NCBI GenBank assembly: GCA_018697195.1
Contig: CM031858.1
Location: 111,661,811-111,725,810, forward strand
From: Certhia americana
Lineage: Eukaryota; Chordata; Aves; Passeriformes; Certhiidae
Reading direction: 5' to 3'
Length of the DNA stretch: 64,000 nt
Part shown: positions 1 to 12,466 of the stretch, piece after piece
How the letters are laid out: each line of letters opens with the position of its first letter
How positions within the stretch are numbered: position 1 is the first letter of the stretch
Made by a program: the position numbers and the translations under genes
Notes under the pieces: generated by a model
The model's input: the letters and a program-made list of their open reading frames with translations, nothing else
Told to the model about the DNA's origin: nothing
The model's database searches: none

Positions 1-788
1 GGAATTTAAATCGAAATAATGAGCCCTTTCTGACACACACCATACTTTTAAGTACCAGTGGAAAAAATTTAATGACAAGATGCACAGATCCCGAGTCCCT
101 GCTGTGCACAAGTGTCAGCCTGCAAAGAGCTTGGTCTGGCTGCAACTCCATCATCTGCCACGGTGCAGGGTGGCCGTGTGCAGAACATTCCATGTGCTCC
201 AAATCTTCCTGGAGGTACCAGTGCTCTCTGCTGGCCACAGAGTTGGAGGGCAGTTACCTGGTTGCAACAGTCATATCCCTGAAGTGACTGGATGAATTTC
301 AGCCTTACTCATTGCTTATGAACAAATGTGAGATACATGGGCAGGACAAAAGGGCAATTTTCTTGTGGCAAGTGATGGCATTAGTGGATTTAAGTACTTT
401 TCTTTCTTTGTTTTTGTCCATCCTTACCTGTCACAATGGACTGGTTACTTAATGCCTGCAGGTATGTATGACAACTATTACAGTTTATTTACTGTATTTC
501 CTTCCTTGCACTCTTGTTCTGAGTGAAACTGCTAGACGACAAACAACTCAGAAACACAAGTAGGGAGGATCACCATGAGCATATCTATGTTAATACAATT
601 ATTAACCATTTCTTCCAGCTACCTGTTACAAAGATTTCAGATGGAAAAATTTCAAAGGTTTGTCAGGCCTGAGTATTTAAAATGAATTCGTGTAGAGACA
701 AAAGTCACACTTAATATTTTAATCACTGCAATTTTATCACAGTCAAACTTTTCCAGTGAGAGGCATTTGCTGACATGTCAAAATACGG

Positions 789-838
789 GGGGGAGGGGGG
801 AAGGAGAAAGAAAGAAAGAAACAAACAAAAAAAAGGGA
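789..838. repeat. Purine-rich tract (G7, G6, GAAA repeats)
   Basis: Nearly pure purine stretch with two G runs, then aaagaaagaaagaaa and acaaacaaaaaaaa. Low complexity. Confidence 0.85.
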
Positions 839-2462
839 GCTAAACATGTAAAAGAGCATGAAACATGGCTGTATGTATCACACAAGTTCTTCTTCAATTT
901 GGAATCCTAATTCTGCTTTACAAAACATAAAGGCATTGTAGATAGGTATATACATCTACAGCAGACAGGTTGTGCTTCAACTGGAAATCTGGAACTAGAA
1001 ACTGATGAAAAATCTTTGTTGTTCTCAGCTGCAGTTGGCTGAGGGACATGATCTGATCAGTCCTCTCTGTGGGGACATGAATAGGTAACCCAGCACAAAC
1101 TGTAATCCAGGAATTTAAAATGACAAGTGTTGTGTTAATAAAAAGGCAGGGAATATGTGGCTGAATGGCTTGGGATTTTGTGGTTGAACAGCTGAAGAGA
1201 TCCTTGAATCTGATACAGGCTTTGCACTACAAATATATTTCTTAAGAAGTACATATGAGGAATCCAGAGGAAGTAGAAAAACTCTTGCTCAGATTGAGGT
1301 TAAATGACAGCTTGACTTCACAGCCATTGCAAATGGCCGCTGCCAACTTCTAGTTTTGCAAATTCATAAATCTGCAAAATGTATTTATTCATCTTTCCAC
1401 ATGGGTAGCATCATATACACATTGCATAAAACAAACTGACTAGCTTGCCATTAGTGACTGGACTAATTTAATGGTTAGAAATGGTATTCCCCAATTTAGT
1501 ACTTCCATTAAAGAACATGAGCTGCTCCCCTTCCCTTTCTGGTGGGAGAAAAAAGCAGAAATCCCAAATTGAGATAAGAAAAATTTACTGAAAATAGCAC
1601 TGAGACAGGAAACAAACAGTAACAGAAACTATAGTAATAAAAATATACTGAGAGAGTGATTTACAACCCAAATGCTCACTAAGCCTAAGTTAAGGAAAAT
1701 CAATGGTGGACAGACCCTGTGCCTTCCACATTTACTCCTTCTTGGAAGAAAAAGAGCCCTTTTCCCCTGTCCCTAGGTTCTCAGATGTCCCTGATGTAAA
1801 AATGGTATTGAATTCCACAGTGTCTTCGCCACACCCTGTCCCACTGATCTGGGCCAGAACCAGGACAGGTCAAAAGAGCTTATTGAAGTATATAGAAAGC
1901 ACACATGCTTTTCTGTGCTTGCCACCAATCCTAGTCTGTTATTGGACTTTTAATACTTGATTCAGTCTTGTTTGCTATAACATGTATTTACATTTTATAA
2001 AAGCTGCCTTTGTCACTTAGTACCAGGACTTGGTATCTACGGCTATTTGTGTTGCTACAGGAAAAGCCTTTTCCCTCACTCTGACATCCTTTTTTTCCCC
2101 CCCCTTTATTTTAAGTACTAAATGCTTGCAAAATGTTATTTTTCAAAGCAAACTATTTTTTACTGTTAAGGAAAAACATCTGAAACCACAATAATTTTTT
2201 GTCTGTCTCTGAATCAAAAATAGCCAGGCTGATCCAACCTAGAGGCTGGATGGTCTTAGTGCCAATTTTTCATTTGGTGTGGCTACAAGTTATAAAGGCT
2301 ACATCATGTTGAAACTGGATAGATCTGAAAGGAATTAAGCATCAAATTGTTCTGTACTTTGTAAGGTCATGCACATGCTGAAGTTAGTGATGAAGTCTCT
2401 AATGAGCTTGTAATAAGACTAAACGTGGAAGAGAAGCTTGTTCACTCTTCTCTTTTTCTTAG

Positions 2463-2492
2463 GAATTGAAAAAGGGAATTACGAGTGCAGCT
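2463..2492 (+). CDS. Possible 30-bp microexon
   Basis: A strong acceptor, 'cactcttctctttttcttag', and a perfect donor, GTAAGT (2493-2498), enclose exactly 30 bp open in one frame (ELKKGITSAA). Its length is a multiple of three, as typical for regulated microexons. No neighbouring exon was found within several kilobases, so chance co-occurrence is possible. Confidence 0.2.
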
Positions 2493-4083
2493 GTAAGTCT
2501 TGAGTTAGGATCATTTAAATTTGGCTCATCTCAGAGTAATGTGAACTTATCAGTCAGTTCTCCAGAAGCGGATAAATATAATTATCCTTTTGAGATCCAA
2601 CAGATTAGCAATAAGCACCCTTGCCACTTTAAGAGATGCAATAAGAACCAAATAACAAAGAAATTGTAACATGCTGAATTTTGTCTTGTGTACTGATCCA
2701 ACTCAGTCAAGTAGGTGGTTTTTGCTTTTAAACTGTGATAGTGAAAGATTGCAGCTCCAGATGGGGCTGTATGTGGCTATGCCAGCATGGCAGCACTTCT
2801 ATCATAGCTTCTCCTCACACATTTACACTGAACAGTGCTTTTGGTAGTGTTTTGTAGCTCTTCCAGCAGGCGTTGATATTCCTTGGAGAAGCAGGAATAG
2901 GAGGTCATGGGAAGGCAAGAGAAGGGGGTTAAAAAGCAATGGGTTTTTTCCCTCAGCAAGTCTCATACTGCACTGTGTTCTTGCAGTGTGGCAGTGCAGT
3001 CCTCCTGTTGCCACCAGGGAGAAATCTCTCTTTACTAAACACACTGACTTCAAACAGGAAGAGTTAGAGGTACAAAACCCTGTGTGCAAACAAGCCCTAC
3101 ACCTCCAGTCTTTGTGCTTTATTCTTCTTGCTCAACCATTTGTACTTTAGTTGTAAAAATCCACTTTCTTCTGTTGTTTCTCTCTCACTTATTTTGGCAT
3201 TGCTGCAAGCTTTGAATTTCTTCTCAGATGTGCTGTTTTTTGAGTGTGCATTCCTTTACTGGTAGCAAAGACACATGTATAGAACTTGAGGCTTTGATAT
3301 AAATGAGTTACACAATCATATGGCTTCAAAACCCAGGGCAGAGTAATCAAGTTTTTATTCTTTTATTAACCATTATGAATTTGGAATATACCTCTTGTTT
3401 CAGAGGTTGGAATAATGTAAAAAGCAAATACAAGATTGGGAAGTATCTTGTGTCCCTTTGGTTGCCAATCTGGGGTCTGGAAGAAATTTTCTTGCACTAG
3501 ATGTTGGCTGCATTTTAATTTTTCCTTGTAGTTCTGAGCAGGGATCAGGTGGATCAAATACCACAGATCTCCTGCTCTTTGTTCCAGGAACAGAGTTTGT
3601 ATTGTTACTGTCTAGGCTGTGGTGGAGTCCAAGCCATGCCAGCTGCTTTCTAGACTGGGAGAAGGAAGTTGTACCTGCTTGGAGAGTTCAGTTGTTCCGG
3701 ATGACTGAGATTGAGAAAGTGTCCAGGAATAGCAGAACTGGTTGTGGCCAGCATGATAACTGGCAGTCTAAAGCTGCAAAGTTTTGAAATAACCGGTGCC
3801 AGTGTTTACCAAAGGAGAGCTTTAGGAGCGTGTGGGACAGATATCTTTGAGGAGTGGTTTGAGTAGAGCCTGTGCTGCTGTGGAAGAGGAAATCTCTAAG
3901 TCCTTCCAGCTCTCCATGGCACTCTCCAGGGCAAAGCTTTCTGATTACAAATGTGTCTGTCACCTCTGAGTGCTGTGCATATCCACCCAAGTGCTTCTCG
4001 TTCTTGGTCAGCTAATCCTGTTTGACAAGTTACAATGTTGTGTGGGCAAAGAAGTCAAGGCCAGGCTATGCATTTTAATATTT

Positions 4084-4097
4084 CCCCCCCCCCCCCC
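4084..4097. repeat. C14 homopolymer
   Basis: Fourteen C residues in AT-rich surroundings. Confidence 0.97.
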
Positions 4098-4944
4098 GTT
4101 TTCTGTGTTTAGACAGCATAAAGTAATTCCTGGTTTTGGGAATTTGGGGTTTCAGCAGACAGAAGTTTAGGTAGACTAATATAAGCATTGATAAACCAGG
4201 TAGATTAGTAGAATAAACAACAAACTGATCTAGTAAACTAGATTTATTAGTTAACAAAGCAACTTAATTGAAATATATGAGGGAAGGTTGGCTTTTTGTA
4301 ATCGGCACATTCTGTACAGGCAGCAAGGAAAGTTATATTCATCCATTTAATGATTTTTTTTGTTTTGTTTTTAATATTTAAGCATAAATCATCTCAAGAG
4401 GGAAATTTCAGAAACAAGCTGTTCATCAAGTGCATGGATTGGTTCAGATGGAGTCAGACGCTCTAATCAAGCCTTCAATCAAAGTAAGGAGAGTTACGTG
4501 ATTGATACTTGAGAAGAAACTCAAATAACTTGAGGGTATATTGAAGCATATTCACTCATAAGGCAGTTTTTTTTAAAAGCAATGTAATGCTCCCTTCTAA
4601 TATACCAGAACTAATTGAGACAAATATGCTGGGAAGATCCTGAGTTGCTACCTCTGAAAGGAAGGGGGGAAGGAATCCTGCTCAAGTAGTCCAGTTGCCT
4701 TTCTTCGGCTTAAATCGCTGCAGTTTCTCCTTATTTAGATCAGGATTAACATCACACAGACCAGATTGGAGAGAACATATATTCCTTGTTTTCCTGGAAG
4801 TGCCCCAGATGCTGAAGCTGTCATGTAAACTCATTGCTTTTTGAAAATAAGGTTAAGGCAAAAGAGAACTACTACAAACTGCGTTTTTGTATAAGTACCT
4901 TTAAATGTTTTGTCTCTCTGCTTGTCTCTTCCTCTGTGTTGCAG

Positions 4945-5073
4945 ATTCTGTACTTCCAGTTGAAGGTGGAAGGCAAGGGATCACATAGCTTTTTAAATGT
5001 TGAGATTCATGATGAATCTGGATGCACATCCCTCTACGTTGCTTTGGCATTTCATTTTATCCTTACTTGTTGA
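4945..5073 (+). CDS. Possible terminal exon, 42 codons plus stop
   Basis: An excellent acceptor tract, 'gcttgtctcttcctctgtgttgcag', is followed by 42 open codons: ILYFQLKVEGKGSHSFLNV, EIHDESGCTSLYVALAFHF, then ILTC and TGA. The first half is protein-like and the end is not. An internal AAG|GTGGAA is a possible donor, which would leave a 24-bp exon. Unidentified. Confidence 0.2.
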   Translation: MLYFQLKVEGKGSHSFLNVEIHDESGCTSLYVALAFHFILTC

Positions 5074-5972
5074 GCAGCAGGTTCTGGGCTTGCCCGGTTA
5101 TTCCTATGCTTCATTTCAGTCCTGGTTTGTGCTTCCTGTACGAAAGGCCTGTGTCAAGTAGCAACAATCTGAATTGTAGGTTGAAACTTGGCACTAGCAA
5201 AGCACCAAGTGCTTGGAGGAAGCTTTATAGGTAGAACAGGATGGGTTGCTTGGAAAGAGATGCTAAAATTGGGGAAAAGAATGAAGAAATATAATCTGAG
5301 AATAGCTGTGGAAGGACCATAGCCAAAACTGTGGACTTTCCAAGTGTAGATCATTTCAATCCTCTGGGGATTCACAAAGAGTCTTGGCTTCTGGCTCCAT
5401 CTCTGTAACTGTAGGATTATGGGTTCTGATCCAGACTTTTCATCTGTTTCTTATGTATGTAATAGCCTGAACCTTAATCTTGGACATAACACCCTGAACT
5501 TTGGAGAAAACTGCAGCTGTGTCTTTGTTGTAGTTTTTAGGAAGCTGTTGTGGACTAGAGCAAGGTTCTTGCAGTAATGCTGAGAGGCTTAATGTTCAAC
5601 AAGCAAGGGGTCATGGCTGGAGAATGCATAATGCCTTTCAAGAATATTGAAAAAATATAAAAAGCATTAGTTGTGTGCACAACCTCCTGCCTTTGCCCTA
5701 CCCTTGTGTATTCACCTCCTGCCCTCCCCAAAATGTTGTCTAAATCAATCTTTAATATGCAGTGTTTGCTGAAACATGGTGTACTTGGCTGAATAGATAT
5801 AGACACTTAAGTCTATCAGTCAGCATTCATGTTGTTGACCCGATAACCTAATTTTTATAACCAGTCTAGAACCACAAAGAGTTTTAAAACCATTCCAGAA
5901 CTGCATCCATCAATCAAATAGATCAGTTGTATGAATATACGGGAAAAAGTTGTGTAATGGTGATGCTCCTCA
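5074..5972. other. No gene seen
   Basis: Unique AT-rich sequence between the weak exon at 4945 and the CR1 at 5973. Confidence 0.6.
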
Positions 5973-6667
5973 AATCATAGAATCGTAGATTCCTGAGCTG
6001 GAATAGACTCACTAAGATCATCAAAGTCCTCCTGGCCCTGGGCAGGACACTTCAAGAATCGTACCATGTGCCTGAGAGCATTTTCCAAATGCTTCTTGAA
6101 CTCTGTCAGGTTTGGTGCTCTGACCACTTCCCTGGGGAACCTGTTCCAGTGTCCAACCCTGCTCTGTGTGAAAAACATTTTCCTAATATCCAACCTAAAC
6201 CTCCCTGTCAGAGCTTCCGGCCATTCCCTCAAGTTCAGTCACTGGTCACAAGAGTGTAGATATCGGTGTCTTCTGCTCCTCATCTTTCCCTCACAAAGAA
6301 GTTTCAGACTGCAATGTCTCCCCTCAGTCTCCTCAAGTCTGAGCATACAAGGGACCTCAGCCACTCCTCATAAGGCTTCTTCTCCACACCCTTCACCACC
6401 TTTGTGGCACTCCTTTGGATGCTCTGTAAGAGCTTTATGACTTTTTTATATTGCAGTACCCAAAGCTGCTCACAGCACTCGAGGTGAGGCTGAGGTGAGA
6501 CCACAGAGCAGAGCCGCACAATCCCCTCCCTTGCCCCATGCTGTGCCTGATGTCCCGCAGGACAGGGTTGTCCCTCCTGGCTTCCAAGGCACTGCTGGGT
6601 CATGTCCAACTCGTCATGAACCCCTGGGGCCCTTCCTGCAATGCCGCTCTCCAGCCCCTTGTTTAGC
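5973..6667 (-). mobile_element. CR1 LINE, 5'-truncated, minus strand
   Basis: The plus strand starts with the reverse complement of the CR1 3' tail (tcatagaatcgtagattcc). It continues through the end of the CR1 ORF2 protein. Minus-strand translation gives ORF2-like pieces such as RPHLE-type (here SPQPHLECCEQLW), QYKKVIKLLQ, LRGDIAV, RFRLDIRKMFFT and HWNRFPREVV. These are spread over frames with stops, so the copy is dead. The homology reaches 'LLNKGLES' near 6670, immediately beside the tRNA-Ala gene. The copy is a 5'-truncated insertion, as usual for CR1. Confidence 0.93.
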
Positions 6668-6671
6668 AAAA
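6668..6671 (-). terminator. Pol III T-stretch terminator of tRNA-Ala
   Basis: Four consecutive T residues on the minus strand just downstream of the tRNA 3' end. This is the minimal RNA polymerase III termination signal. It lies at or inside the boundary with the adjacent CR1 copy. Confidence 0.7.
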
Positions 6672-6678
6672 CAGACAC

Positions 6679-6751
6679 TGGAGAATGCGGGCATCGATCC
6701 CGCTACCTCTCGCATGCTAAGCGAGCGCTCTACCATTTGAGCTAATTCCCC
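6679..6751 (-). tRNA. tRNA-Ala (anticodon AGC)
   Basis: Read on the minus strand, this 73-nt sequence folds as a complete cloverleaf: a 7-bp acceptor stem, a D arm with GCTC/GAGC, an anticodon stem CTCGC/GCGAG with loop TTAGCAT (anticodon AGC), a 5-nt variable region, a T stem GCGGG/CCCGC with loop ATCGATG, and discriminator A. The third acceptor pair is G3-U70, the known identity element for alanyl-tRNA synthetase. The internal A and B box regions of RNA polymerase III are intact, and a TTTT terminator lies about 7 nt past the 3' end (6668-6671). There is no intron and CCA is not encoded, as expected in a vertebrate. The gene stands alone, between the 5' end of a CR1 copy and a (TAA)n repeat. 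No mismatch breaks a stem, so it looks functional rather than a tRNA-derived SINE or pseudogene. Confidence 0.96.
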
Positions 6752-6803
6752 CTGTGCACAACCAGAAAACAAATAACTATGTAATACATATAGTAAAAAT
6801 TAT

Positions 6804-6805
<2 letters not shown>

Positions 6806-6870
<65 letters not shown>

Positions 6871-6871
6871 T
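6806..6871. repeat. (TAA)n microsatellite
   Basis: About 22 uninterrupted TAA units, preceded by a degenerate start (tattataa). The run begins 55 bp from the tRNA-Ala 5' end. Length and purity suggest it is polymorphic. On the minus strand it creates a spurious poly-isoleucine reading frame. Confidence 0.98.
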
Positions 6872-9800
6872 CTTCATGATTTCTGGGAAGTGAACGTAGA
6901 AATCCCATTCGCTGTCTGACACTTGAGCTTGTAGATCTAATTCCTTGCAGATGGGATGGAATGTTGTGTATCACATCAGCAATTACCTGCACAACTGTGC
7001 TACATTTTAGTTTAGCTCTTCATTGTAGGTTGGTTTGAGGACCCCCCTGGGTTCTCTTCACAGCTTCATTCCTGGTTAGCTTTGGCCAAGTCATTAATAC
7101 CTATTACTCCTTTTTGCCCATTTATTATATGACTGTAATATTTTACTTGCCAGGTTTATGGGGTGAATGCAGACTTAATTTTGAGAAATTATATAAGGCT
7201 GGAGTTCTAGAAGTATGGCCTTTTAATCTGAAATATGCCAGCGTGTATTTCTGTGACCTAGCCTTTTGACTTTTGCTATAAGGTTAATTCTCACTGTGCT
7301 TGGAAGGACATGAAGACAGACATGCTGTTAGTCCTTCTTCTTCAGTGTGGTAAATCTGGCAGCTTCATGCCTGTGATTGGCATTCAGTAAATTATCATAC
7401 TAACGAAGGCTGTTAGAGCATTTTGTGGGAAAGGAGTCACTACAGAACCTGACAAAATTAATCTGGGATGAAAAGAATGTTAAGGCATTTCCAGAAAACA
7501 TCATCACTGGCAAAAGAATTGCTCTTTTTCTTCTTGTACACAAATGCAGAGGAGATTTGTGTGTCAGGATGATGAGATTAATCCTTGTTTCATTTATTGG
7601 AGTTCAAACTAGTGAATATGAAGTAAGGATTGATACAGGTCCTTGCTGCCATTGCAGCTGCCTCGCTTTTCAGTGGTGTTTTAAGACTAACCATCCCCCT
7701 CACTGCGATAATGGTAAGTATGTAGAGTTTTCAAGTATTTTTGTGGCCAAGGTTGAGTTGAGCTTTTGCTGCTGCAGCTAAATAAAGCACTGGTGCCCTA
7801 TGCACATTGAACCAGAAAGAAATAAATTATTGGCCTAGCTGTTTCTAGTTTGCCTGAAGAGGGTTTTTTTGTTTTGTTTTATCTGGGAACTTTTCCTTGT
7901 GGAATGTAAATTTGAAAATAACACTCTGACTGAGAAATCTGACTGTGTCTTTTCCTATTTTTAATTTTTTTGAGGTTACAGAAATGATAATGCCATCAGC
8001 GGTTTACAAAGAAGAAAAAGGATATTTCTGCTGGGTTACAAAACTGCTTGCCTTGTGGATTCACGTCTGTGGGGAATGAGGGCCTTGTACAATTCATCTT
8101 TTAATGCTGGGGTTGAGTATGGCCTCCTGGATGGAGTAAGTGAAGGATTTCCAGTATAGGCAAGTGATCTAATGGGAAACCTCATAGGTCTCTCTGGTCA
8201 GGTTATGCCTCATAGATTTCAAAATTTTGGGATTAATTTGGACCACATTTCATATTTCTCTTTCCCCCTCCTTTCGTAACAGGACATCTTGAGTCTGCAT
8301 TACAATAGTTTCCAGGCAGACTTTTGAAAGCTAAAGTATTTGCAAATAATATTCTTTTATTAGAGAGGGTGTTCTTTGCTCTTCCTGATTGCAACACCTG
8401 GGGACGGTGAGTTGGAGGGCAAAGCTGAAATTCAGCTTAATCAACAGAGAAGTCAAGTTGAGGTCACACGGGGGAAGTTTTCACCTTTCCACAGCAGGAC
8501 ATTCAAGACCTGTGAGTGTTACTGTGTGTAGAAATTTCACCCATGACTAAACCCAGACTTGGCTGCCCAACTGGTTTTGCCCAAAAGTATCTCACTGAAA
8601 TCTTTGCAGATGTCAGAATTCACACAAAGTGACTAAGCCTGGATTTTCCCTCCTCGTATGCTGTTGCACAGCATTTGATAAAGTAGCTGTTCCTTGGCAC
8701 TCACACCAAGCTGGGTCCGTGTTAGTGATAGGTTGTGTAAATTGTGTAGGAAGCACTTTTTTAATGTTCTAGCTTGAAAGGTGTTGTGTATGCATAAAAC
8801 TTTTTCTATTGTGAAGTAATATTTAGATTGATTATGGAAAAAAGTCCTCCTTCAGTGTCCTCTTGGTGCTTTAGCAGTTACTTATCCATTAGGTAATTAA
8901 GTAAAAAAAAAACTCTGCTATTTCTGTTTGTCATTGCTGTTGTGCATATTTTGGAAGTTACTGTGTGAATTGTTGGCCAACTAAATCTGCAAGACTTGAA
9001 GGGGGGGAAGTTGATGCCTGAACACTAGATGTAAGTTTTCTGAGAGCCCAAATTATGACTAAATGTAACATCTTTTCCAAAGTAGGCCTGAATTTTCTCA
9101 TAACGCTTCAATATATTTAAACTTAAGTATCATTTGTAAACCATTACTTTACAGTCTTTCTGCAGGTATAAGTCTTTAGGGGCAAAAGCAGTTGATTGAC
9201 ATTTTCCTTAGCTCATGAGGCTGTGCTTTCTCACAGAGACCTGAGAGGTGATTACATGCCAGAACACTTGCTGATCTTAGATGCCAGGAACTGCTTTTCA
9301 TTCAGCTCTAGTACAGAGAAAATTCCTACATTTTCTTTTCTTCTCTTCAATTTCTCCCTACTTTACCCACTACCTGCACTTGCTATCTGTTTTCTAAGTG
9401 CCTCTGCAAATGCACATACAGTGTATGCAAAATAATATCTGGAAATTCTTAAGAACTGTAGGAAACCGAGTTGAAAATGCCCTAGAAAACCGAGGAGGAT
9501 TGCATTGCAGTGCGCTCTGAATTCCCCTAGGTGTCATGTTCTAACCCTTCTGTGCCTCTGCACGGGCAGATTCTGTTTCAATTTATGTTCATCCAAGATA
9601 AATAGCTGCATTGCTTGAGGAAATATTAATTTTTGTGGAGAAAAAAGGTCTTGGACATGACAATGCAAACACATAATTAAAAGGTTGTGCCCTCAAACCA
9701 TAAAAGGCACATATTTTTCCTATATTGTCTGATGGGTTCAAAAAGAATTGGGAATGTTTGTTTTGGCTTTTCACAGCCTTCCATTTGGAAACAGTTATGA

Positions 9801-12324
9801 ATGTGGAACTTGTAGTGAACAGGTTTGTGAGATGCTTTTTTTTTCCCTCATGGCAGACCCCACAGGCCTCTGCCCACCTCTTCTTTCTTGGCTGCCTGTT
9901 TCTACCCCCCATGCTGACACTTGACCCTCATCCTCAGCTTTTTGTGGCAAGGGGTAGATGTGGTGACATTTTTTTTTTTGGCAAATATAAGGAATAGCCT
10001 TATGACTTGCCTTCCCACAGCCTTCTGTTTCCCATGTCTTTTAAAGTGTCATGTGTCCTGAGCTTGCAGGCCTCAGGGTACTCTAGACATGGAAGAGGAA
10101 TAGCATCTTTCTATAGTGTGTTTGCTCTCTGGCTAATTCTGTTTTTTTAACATTCCTTTTATTTTTACTTCTCAATAAAATGTCTCACAAGCGTTAAAGA
10201 GGAAAGGTGGCTCTGGGCTAGCCTAGTATTAGTGTCTGTGTCCAGTACTATTGATGTGTCTATGTGCAAGCTGAGAGAAATTTCATCTGCACCAGTTTGG
10301 ATCCTTTGTCCTCTGAGCTGTTTTTCCTTCTATTACACATGATAGAAAGTAACCCTGACTCTCACCCCTTTCTTGCCTATCCTGTTCAAACAGAATTAAA
10401 GCAGCATATCACTTTATTGGCCAAATTTATTTCTCCAAGAAATCTCTTCTGATGGATATGGGAAATGCAATTAATTCTGAAAAGGTTAAGACTTTAAACC
10501 CTTCTCTGAGTGTGAAACACTGGAATATCAGGCTTTTGACAGACGTAGACTAAAGGAGTAAAGAGACTATTTCTTAGGATTTGGAAGTGGAAATGGAATG
10601 TCGTTAAGACGTTATCGTTATATAAACCAAAGGGAAATCTCCTCAGGGGATTAAGTCTCCCAAGAGAGCCTCTGTCCCAGAGTCTCCTGCGAATGGTGGG
10701 TGTGGCTGTTATGAATGATAGGCATGATGTTGGTACTGCAATACACCATCTGATGGGGGTTCAGACCATTGGGAACACTTGCTTGTTAATGTCTGTCTGA
10801 GTCTGCAATAGGGCAGAAATAAAAAGCTGTTATGTAAAATCATCTGGCTCTTAAGACCCAGAATGAAGGCTCAGAAATGGGGTTTGTTCATGCTGTTGTT
10901 TGATGCCTACATTAAAACAGGCAGAGCACTGTATATGATAAACTACAGTGCTGTAAGTGACCACTGTCCTATGGTTAGAAAATTTGATATGTATTTGTTG
11001 TGCACATTCCATTAGTAATGAAAATTAACTTTTTTTTCCCGTAATTTGAGTGCCTCACTTGTAATGTATACTCCTGACATGTTCCACAGTATTGCTACAG
11101 CTCATCTGCAGTAAGTGTGATGAAATAGCTCTGACAGTGTAGTAACAACTAAATCCTTTCCTCTCCCCTCTCTGTGTATTCCTTCAATACTTCTAATTTT
11201 GGCAAAATCTACTTACCTGAAATTATAGGCAGGATGCATTGCTGCAAAGTCTGGGGTTACCCTTCTCAGTTCCTCTGAGAGAGACTCGCAGCAAGCTTAA
11301 GTCCATTCACAAGAAATTTAAGTGGGGCATTGTTTTACAGATGTGATGTGAAGATGCAGCACAGACAACCACCTAATCCAGGTAACTAGAGGGAAGTTAT
11401 AAGAAAATCAGAATGGTGATATGAAATGTCAGAAAAATCAAGACTTCTAAAATGCATGCCACATCTGCCTGGTACCAGTGCAGGTTTTTCTCCAGAGAGC
11501 TGCTTAGTGGTTGTAGGATGCAAACTGCTGCATTTGAAACCCTATGCAGTGGTGATGATGCAAGCAGGAAGGATGTTTTTGAAAATGCTAACACAAATAT
11601 AAATTCCGAGTCTTTTCTTCTTGAGTTGAGTAAGGTAACAGTGCATTGCTGATGTTTGAAGACCAAACAGTGAAAACAATCTCTGGCTGCTAAAGAGACC
11701 ATCAGGAGCACAAGAATCCTCATTGACTTAAATTTCTCTTGAGGGAATCCTGATCTAATGGATGAGAGCTCTATTCTACAGGAAAAGATGGATAAATTGT
11801 ACATTAACTGGGCCACAAAATAATGATATGTATCAGGCTTGGATTAAATGTGAATATTAATTGGGTGTAAATTTTCAGCTTTCTTCTTGACAAATGGGAT
11901 GCTAGAAAAAAGTCTGTATAGCTGTGCCTTTGAGCATTGCTGTAGGTCCCTTCCTACTCAGGATATTCTGATTCCTCATTATGTGAAACAATAGTGCCTG
12001 TTTGCCTTGAGCAGCCCCTACCTCCATTTGGGTGAGGGCTGTATCTGCCACCTTGACTTCCTGCTTTTCCCTCTTCCTGTCTGCACCTTGAGCTGGAAAG
12101 TAAGGATGAAAGCAGCTCACAGTACGAAGTGGTTTGTCCCTCCCTGGTTTATGAGTGCCTGCTGGTACTTGCTGTGTTGTAGGCAACGAGGGGAGCCTGC
12201 AAAGGGAGAGCTGGGCCTTACTCCAGGAGGTGCTCTGGCAGAGCTGGCTGGACTTAGAGGTGCAAAAGGTTTTCAGTGCAAACTATGTCTTATGTGAGCC
12301 TTCTTGCTGCCTTAGAACTTGCCG
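6872..12324. other. Intergenic or intronic; only a weak exon at 7658
   Basis: No repeat family or convincing coding segment recognised. Scattered AATAAA signals (7781, 7821 and 10173 areas) are not attached to an exon. Confidence 0.55.
7658..7713 (+). CDS. Possible exon with strong donor (Cys-rich frame)
   Basis: An acceptor, 'ccttgctgccattgcag', and a consensus donor, ATG|GTAAGT (7714), bracket 56 bp. A second acceptor at 7673 would give 40 bp. The open frame reads CLAFQWCFKTNHPPHCDN. The enclosing frame is open from 7425 to 7781 and its stop TAA overlaps an AATAAA at 7781-7786. Unidentified. Confidence 0.18.
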
Positions 12325-12466
12325 TGGTAAGGGAAAGGCCAAGGTCAGGTTGGATGGGGCTTTGAGCAGCCTGGTCTAGTTGAAGGTGTCCCTGCCCATG
12401 GCATGGGATTTGGTGTTGTTTGATCTTTAAGACCTCTTCAAATCCAAACCATTCTATGATTACATG
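12325..12466 (+). mobile_element. CR1 LINE 3'-end fragment
   Basis: Short 3' piece of CR1: 'caggttggatggggctttgag', 'gaaggtgtccctgcccatgg', then 'ccaaaccattctatgatta', the typical CR1 terminal segment with an ATTCTATG-type tail. Only about 140 bp remain, so it is heavily 5'-truncated. Confidence 0.92.

Larger units (their letters stand above)
1..4944. other. No supported gene apart from the 2463 microexon candidate
   Basis: Unique AT-rich DNA. Short open frames here lack splice context or coding-like composition. The C14 run and purine tract are listed separately. Confidence 0.6.

Noticed and set aside
461..480. AG|GTATGT, resembling a recursive splice site
   Set aside because: Single motif without a clean polypyrimidine tract; common by chance in long introns.
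5975..6440. Open frames on both strands around 6.0-6.7 kb
   Set aside because: They are pieces of the CR1 ORF2 or its antisense, with stops and frameshifts; not a host gene.
6777..6992. Minus-strand open frame with a long isoleucine run
   Set aside because: It is a translation of the (TAA)n microsatellite.
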